Positions 60,586-64,000 of a stretch of 64,000 bases of DNA are shown here, one piece after another. Made by a program: the position numbers and the translations under genes. Under the pieces are notes generated by a model, which was given only the letters and a program-made list of their open reading frames with translations, was not told the DNA's origin and did not search any database. Positions within the stretch are counted from its first letter, which is position 1. Each line of letters begins with the position of its first letter. The DNA is taken from positions 248,001 through 312,000 of the forward strand of contig NZ_CP060394.1 in assembly GCF_014274465.1 (NCBI RefSeq). Direction: 5' to 3'. The stretch comes from Alloacidobacterium dinghuense. GTDB lineage: Bacteria; Acidobacteriota; Terriglobia; Terriglobales; Acidobacteriaceae.

Positions 60586-62160
60586 CTAGCGAGCTGCCGT
60601 CACCGCGCCGCCCGCTGGAACGGAGCTGTGTGGGAGCGCCCAGGCAAACAGCACACCTCCGCTGCTCGTCATCACATACTGGCGGCCATCGAGTTCATAG
60701 GTAATCGGCGAGCTCTGCATCGGTGCGCCCATTCCGGAGTGCCACAAAGTCTTGCCGTTACTTGTGTTCAATGCCAGGACATTTCCGTAAGCATCGCCGG
60801 TAAAGGTCACACCCGCATCCGTAGTCAATACTCCGGCGCCTGAACCGCCGTGGCCAACCTCATGGCTCCAGCGAATCTTTCCCGTTTGATAATCAATGGC
60901 TTCGATGACGCCCTTGCCCCACAGGCCATAGTCGGCCCCAGCCCATCCGTAGTTGCCGTCGGCCTGCTTTGCAAAATAAATGCTCCAGCTGGGATGCGCA
61001 TCGACGACGAACAAGCCTGTTTTCGGATCAAAGCTGGGCGCACGATAGTTCGTCATTCCGCCTTCGTCGGGCGCGATCAAACGGCCATCGGGCGCGGGTT
61101 CTTTTGCGGGATTCGGAATCGGCCGTCCCTGCTCATCGATGCCAAGCGTCCAGTTCGTTGGGCCAAAGGGAGCAGTCAGCAGGTTCTCCCCCGTCGTGCG
61201 GTCCAGAACAAAGAAGTAGCCATTGCGCGAGCTCTGCATCAGCATCTTGCGAGGCTTGCCGTGAAAATCCCCATCCACCAGTACCGGAGTCTCAACCGCA
61301 TCCCAGTCATGCGTATCGTGCGGCGAAACCGAATATCCCCACGCAAGCTTTCCCGTATCCGCGTGGATGGCGACAATGCTACAGGTATACGCGTTATCGC
61401 CCGGGCGACTCGCCCCGTTCAGAACCGGAGTCGGATTTCCTGTCCCCCAATACAACAGGTTGAGATCGGGATCATACGTACCCGTCATCCACGTCATGCC
61501 TCCCGTCGTGCTGTTCGGAGTTCCCACGGGAGCAGTGGCGTTCCACTGCCACTGCTCTTCGCCTGTCTCGGGATCAACGGCTCGCAAATATCCTGTCAGG
61601 TTGTCGAAATCACCTGACACGCCGACGATCACGTGGTTCTTTACGACCAACGGCGCCAGCGTCATCCAGTAGCCCTTGCTCACGTCTGCAATCACCACAT
61701 CCCATCGCACCGTGCCGTCCTTCGCGTTCAGACAAATCAGGTGCGCATCCGGAGTGACAAAGTACAGCCATCCTTTGTACATGGCCACGCCGCGATGACC
61801 GATATGCAATCCCTTCGTCGTCGGCTTATTGAAGTGCCAGAGCATCTGCCCGGAACGCGCGTCCACGGCCCAGATATTGTCCGGCACCGTGAAGTACAGG
61901 ACGCCATCCACCACCAGTGGTGAAGACTTGATATCCGCAGCCTGGTTCGTTTGAAAGGCCCAGGCCAGCGTCAGCTCATGAACATTCTGCGGCGTGATCT
62001 GCGTCAGCTTGCTGTGCCGCATGCCTGAGTAGTCGCCGTGATACAGCGGCCAGCTATCCGGCGTAGGCTTCAGTATCTGCGCTGAATCAAGATTCTGCGC
62101 CGTCAGCAAAGACGGCAGAGAAAGCGCGGCAAGAACCAATCCCTGTTTCAGCAACGTCAT
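60586..62160 (-). CDS. PQQ-dependent dehydrogenase (quinoprotein), paralogue 2
   Basis: 524 residues from ATG 62160 (ATG 62181 is an alternative, both give signal peptides). Same architecture and many identical blocks as paralogue 1: GDYSGMRHSKLTQI, GTGNPTPVL, PHDTHDWDAVE (again DWD), GLWGKGVIEAIDYQTGKIRW. Divergence is highest in the blade loops near LNGASRPGDN. The tail is extended by an Ala/Gly-rich stretch. It lies 34 bases after cytochrome c, so both dehydrogenases and the cytochrome form one transcript. Confidence 0.88.
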   Translation of the reverse strand: MTLLKQGLVLAALSLPSLLTAQNLDSAQILKPTPDSWPLYHGDYSGMRHSKLTQITPQNVHELTLAWAFQTNQAADIKSSPLVVDGVLYFTVPDNIWAVDARSGQMLWHFNKPTTKGLHIGHRGVAMYKGWLYFVTPDAHLICLNAKDGTVRWDVVIADVSKGYWMTLAPLVVKNHVIVGVSGDFDNLTGYLRAVDPETGEEQWQWNATAPVGTPNSTTGGMTWMTGTYDPDLNLLYWGTGNPTPVLNGASRPGDNAYTCSIVAIHADTGKLAWGYSVSPHDTHDWDAVETPVLVDGDFHGKPRKMLMQSSRNGYFFVLDRTTGENLLTAPFGPTNWTLGIDEQGRPIPNPAKEPAPDGRLIAPDEGGMTNYRAPSFDPKTGLFVVDAHPSWSIYFAKQADGNYGWAGADYGLWGKGVIEAIDYQTGKIRWSHEVGHGGSGAGVLTTDAGVTFTGDAYGNVLALNTSNGKTLWHSGMGAPMQSSPITYELDGRQYVMTSSGGVLFAWALPHSSVPAGGAVTAAR

Positions 62161-62194
62161 ATTGGCAGAAAAGCCCCTCATGCGATCAGCGAAA

Positions 62195-63064
62195 TCAGCG
62201 CAGCGTTTGCAGATACGCCATCAGGTTATGGATATCAGCGTCCGTGTACTTGCTGAAGAGGTCCACATGCGCATCCACCGGCGAGTCGACGACATACTTC
62301 ACGTTTGTGGTCGACCACGAATGATAGGTCCCATTCTCGTCGCGCAGTCCGATGACAAACTCATCCTGATATGCGAGCACTCCCGAAATCTTCTCGCCCG
62401 AAGGAAGTGTCACCGTCACGCGGCTCTTGGCTTCGCGCGGATACAGCATGCGCTCTTCCAACTGAAGCCCCTGGTAGCGCGCGGCGATGCCTGCAAGATC
62501 GCCTGTAGGTGAATGGCAATTCGCGCAGCCTCCCGCGCCATCGAAGTACTGCTTGCCCTGGTCAACGTTTCCCGTTTGCAGATCGGAGACGTCTACGCCG
62601 CGACGCTTCCCATTCTGCGATGCAGCCTTGGCCGCCTGCGCGTGAATAAACGCCACGAGACTCAGCACTTCATCATTCGAGAAGTTGAAGGAGGGCATAT
62701 TCTTCTGCGGTCGCCCGTCGCGCACAACCTCAGAGATTTTGTCTCCGCCCACATCAGCCAGCACCAGCTTCGACCGAGTCAAATCAGGCCCTGTCTCGCC
62801 GCCCATGGCATCGCGGCCGTGACAAAAAGAGCAGTTCTGATCGAAGAGATCCCCGCCGGCCTTCGCCAGATCCGACGTATGCGACACGTTCGCTGCCGCT
62901 GTTTCGCCTTTCACCGGCGAGCCGGATTGGGTGGTTTGGTTCTGTGGCGTCGTCGGAGTGCCCGACTGAAATCCAGAGGCTGCATAGATAGGCGTCCGCA
63001 CGGCCTGAGAGACAAGAATTCCACCGCCTGCGGCTAACAGTGCTGCACCTAAAAATCTCTTCAT
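62195..63064 (-). CDS. Exported dihaem cytochrome c
   Basis: 289 residues with a signal peptide, a low-complexity linker, and two class I cytochrome c modules: CSFCH at 78-82 (axial Met in KNMPSF near 123) and CANCH at 180-184. A C-terminal beta-rich part (LPSGEKISGVLAYQDEFVIGL) follows the second haem and resembles the domain seen in acidobacterial cytochromes next to PQQ enzymes. It is the first gene of the operon and most likely the electron acceptor of the two quinoproteins. Confidence 0.9.
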   Translation of the reverse strand: MKRFLGAALLAAGGGILVSQAVRTPIYAASGFQSGTPTTPQNQTTQSGSPVKGETAAANVSHTSDLAKAGGDLFDQNCSFCHGRDAMGGETGPDLTRSKLVLADVGGDKISEVVRDGRPQKNMPSFNFSNDEVLSLVAFIHAQAAKAASQNGKRRGVDVSDLQTGNVDQGKQYFDGAGGCANCHSPTGDLAGIAARYQGLQLEERMLYPREAKSRVTVTLPSGEKISGVLAYQDEFVIGLRDENGTYHSWSTTNVKYVVDSPVDAHVDLFSKYTDADIHNLMAYLQTLR

Positions 63065-63454
63065 ATTTAGTAAAAATCCTCATCCATCCGAGATGAACAG
63101 CGCCGGAAAATGCCATAACGACAACTATCCCGGATACTTGATCAATCGCATGAAATCATATTTCAGTTGAAACGGTTGCAAAGCCATTGTTTCAGAACAG
63201 TGGCTATCCGGAAAGCCGACTTGGGCCATCTGCGCAAAAAAATTCGAGCCGGATTCGGTCATCGTGTGTGCACAGCACCGCCCATGCAGCAAGCGCAGGA
63301 GCACCCTGCAAAAAAATGCCCCGTGTCGGCACGGGGCACTCAGAGTTCATGGAAATTACGGATACTACTCAATTGCTTACGAGAATGATACTGCGGGTTT
63401 AGTGATGCAAGCGTCGTTTTGCGCCAACCATGCCATCCTCAGTCGGTTTCTGTG
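63065..63454. other. Intergenic region upstream of cytochrome c
   Basis: No supported gene. It contains the cytochrome operon promoter on the minus strand and the terminator at 63317-63338 for the next minus-strand gene. Confidence 0.5.
63317..63338 (-). terminator. Rho-independent terminator
   Basis: TGCCCCGTG and CACGGGGCA around TCGG; on the minus strand it is followed by TTTTTTTGC. Terminates the small membrane protein gene at 63455. Confidence 0.9.
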
Positions 63455-63790
63455 CTACGGCTTGGTCCATTGATCGGCGTGGCGCTTGAGCCACCAGCAG
63501 GGATCATCGCTCCCTCGCGGAAAAATCGCGCGCGCGCATTCCACCTGCTGTGAGCCGGTCCAATCAAGCTCATATTTCCCGTCCTTAAGCGGAACGGCGA
63601 GGAACTGGTTCACCTTGACCGAGCCGAGTGCCGTTCCGTGGGCCAGACGATAGCGGTAGACCAGCCAGTCTCCGGCATAGGAGATCAGCAAAGCCGCCAA
63701 CAATACCACCATCGACCGTTCCAGAAGTGCACGCACGGATCTGGCAAAACCTCCATCACGTCCGGGAAATGCGACAACCGACCTATCCAC
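63455..63790 (-). CDS. Hypothetical small membrane-anchored protein
   Basis: 111 residues with one transmembrane helix (SMVVLLAALLISYAGDWLVY, about 26-45) near the N-terminus and an extracytoplasmic or cytoplasmic domain with two Cys (VECARAIFPR, DPCWWLKR). Start GTG 63790 has no strong site; an internal ATG at about 63712 would remove the basic leader. Family not recognised. Confidence 0.5.
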   Translation of the reverse strand: MDRSVVAFPGRDGGFARSVRALLERSMVVLLAALLISYAGDWLVYRYRLAHGTALGSVKVNQFLAVPLKDGKYELDWTGSQQVECARAIFPRGSDDPCWWLKRHADQWTKP

Positions 63791-63869
63791 AATAACTTAC
63801 AAGAGCGAGTGGGCGCAGGGAATTATGGCCTGATTTGTTGGAATTGAGATGAAGTGTCCGAAAATAAAG

Positions 63870-63895
63870 AAAGCCGCCCTGATACGGGCGGCTTT
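63870..63895. terminator. Bidirectional terminator
   Basis: AAAGCCGCCC and GGGCGGCTTT around TGATAC, T-rich on both strands (TTTTCTG on plus, TTTCTTTATTTT on minus). Lies between the small membrane protein and the glutaredoxin-like gene. Confidence 0.85.
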
Positions 63896-63926
63896 TCTGA
63901 TTATACGGAACAGCTAAATGACTGAT

Positions 63927-64000
63927 TCAGCCCAGCAGATGCTCCAGACGGTCCATGTCGAAGCCGATCATGACTTCGTTATCGACGACAATCGTCGGGG
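63927..64000 (-). CDS. Glutaredoxin-like protein, 3' end only
   Basis: The last 23 codons of a minus-strand gene are in the window: PTIVVDNEVMIGFDMDRLEH then LLG and stop. This is the conserved C-terminus of short glutaredoxin/NrdH-like proteins (PTIVIDGE.L.GFD..RL..LL). The active-site CxxC lies outside. Separated by the bidirectional terminator from the preceding small gene. Confidence 0.75.
   Translation of the reverse strand, partial: PTIVVDNEVMIGFDMDRLEHLLG

Noticed and set aside
1-64000. tRNA, rRNA, CRISPR arrays, complete insertion sequences or prophage
   Set aside because: I looked for T-loop-like GGTTCGAATCC motifs, regularly spaced repeats and transposase or integrase motifs and found none I could support.

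Overview
The window looks like a chromosomal segment of an Acidobacteriota member, probably class Terriglobia (Acidobacteriaceae-like). Main reasons: a PadR regulator followed by a very long duplicated FtsX/MacB-type permease (the ADOP architecture typical of this phylum), a relic of a small Cys/His-rich protein family that I know from acidobacterial genomes, a double-length ThyX, secreted peptidases, and GC-rich DNA with many dispersed palindromic repeats. This placement is inference from content; no rRNA, tRNA, CRISPR array or replication origin was recognised.

Layout. 1-5759: peptidoglycan/division (dcw) operon murF(partial)-mraY-murD-ftsW-murG, ending at murG. 5760-9600: repeat-rich spacer, then padR plus ADOP permease behind a promoter that overlaps a perfect inverted repeat. 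9611-17771: accessory secreted and catabolic genes (Gly-rich repeat protein, orphan endonuclease-like protein, MhqO/MhqD-like pair, SGNH esterase divergent from a discoidin-glycoside hydrolase, HAD phosphatase). 17865-24724: acyl-CoA dehydrogenase, meaB and mce (methylmalonyl-CoA metabolism), tsaB-rimI, a DUF465 protein, psd-pssA (phosphatidylethanolamine synthesis) and a cysteine-less aspartate-semialdehyde-dehydrogenase-like gene, closed by a strong terminator.

24725-27879 is the most irregular part: palindromes, a dispersed repeat in three copies (one inside a coding frame), a recurring leader motif, relics of a small Cys-rich gene family, two small unknown genes, and a degraded second copy of the 3' end of the neighbouring dgt gene. 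It reads as a decayed accessory island next to dgt.

27880-42881: dgt with a TPR lipoprotein/secreted protein upstream, purH, secreted proteins (S53 peptidase, YceI), an isoprenylcysteine-methyltransferase-like protein, rhomboid protease, an XRE regulator, a YihY/BrkB membrane protein, a DUF1223 protein and fabG. 43208-57000: secreted lectin-like protein, DUF2071, tandem ThyX, recA, coaD, CPA2 antiporter, ClpN-only protein, aminotransferase, HAD phosphatase, cysteine synthase and a VOC-PP2C fusion. 56718-63064 (minus strand): S46 dipeptidyl-peptidase, then an operon of dihaem cytochrome c plus two PQQ-dependent dehydrogenase paralogues. A small membrane protein and the 3' end of a glutaredoxin-like gene close the window.

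The best candidates for something less described are the 25-28 kb island with its repeated leader and dgt duplication, the tandem ThyX whose two halves keep complementary parts of the signature motif, the VOC-PP2C fusion, and the cytochrome c/PQQ/PQQ operon.
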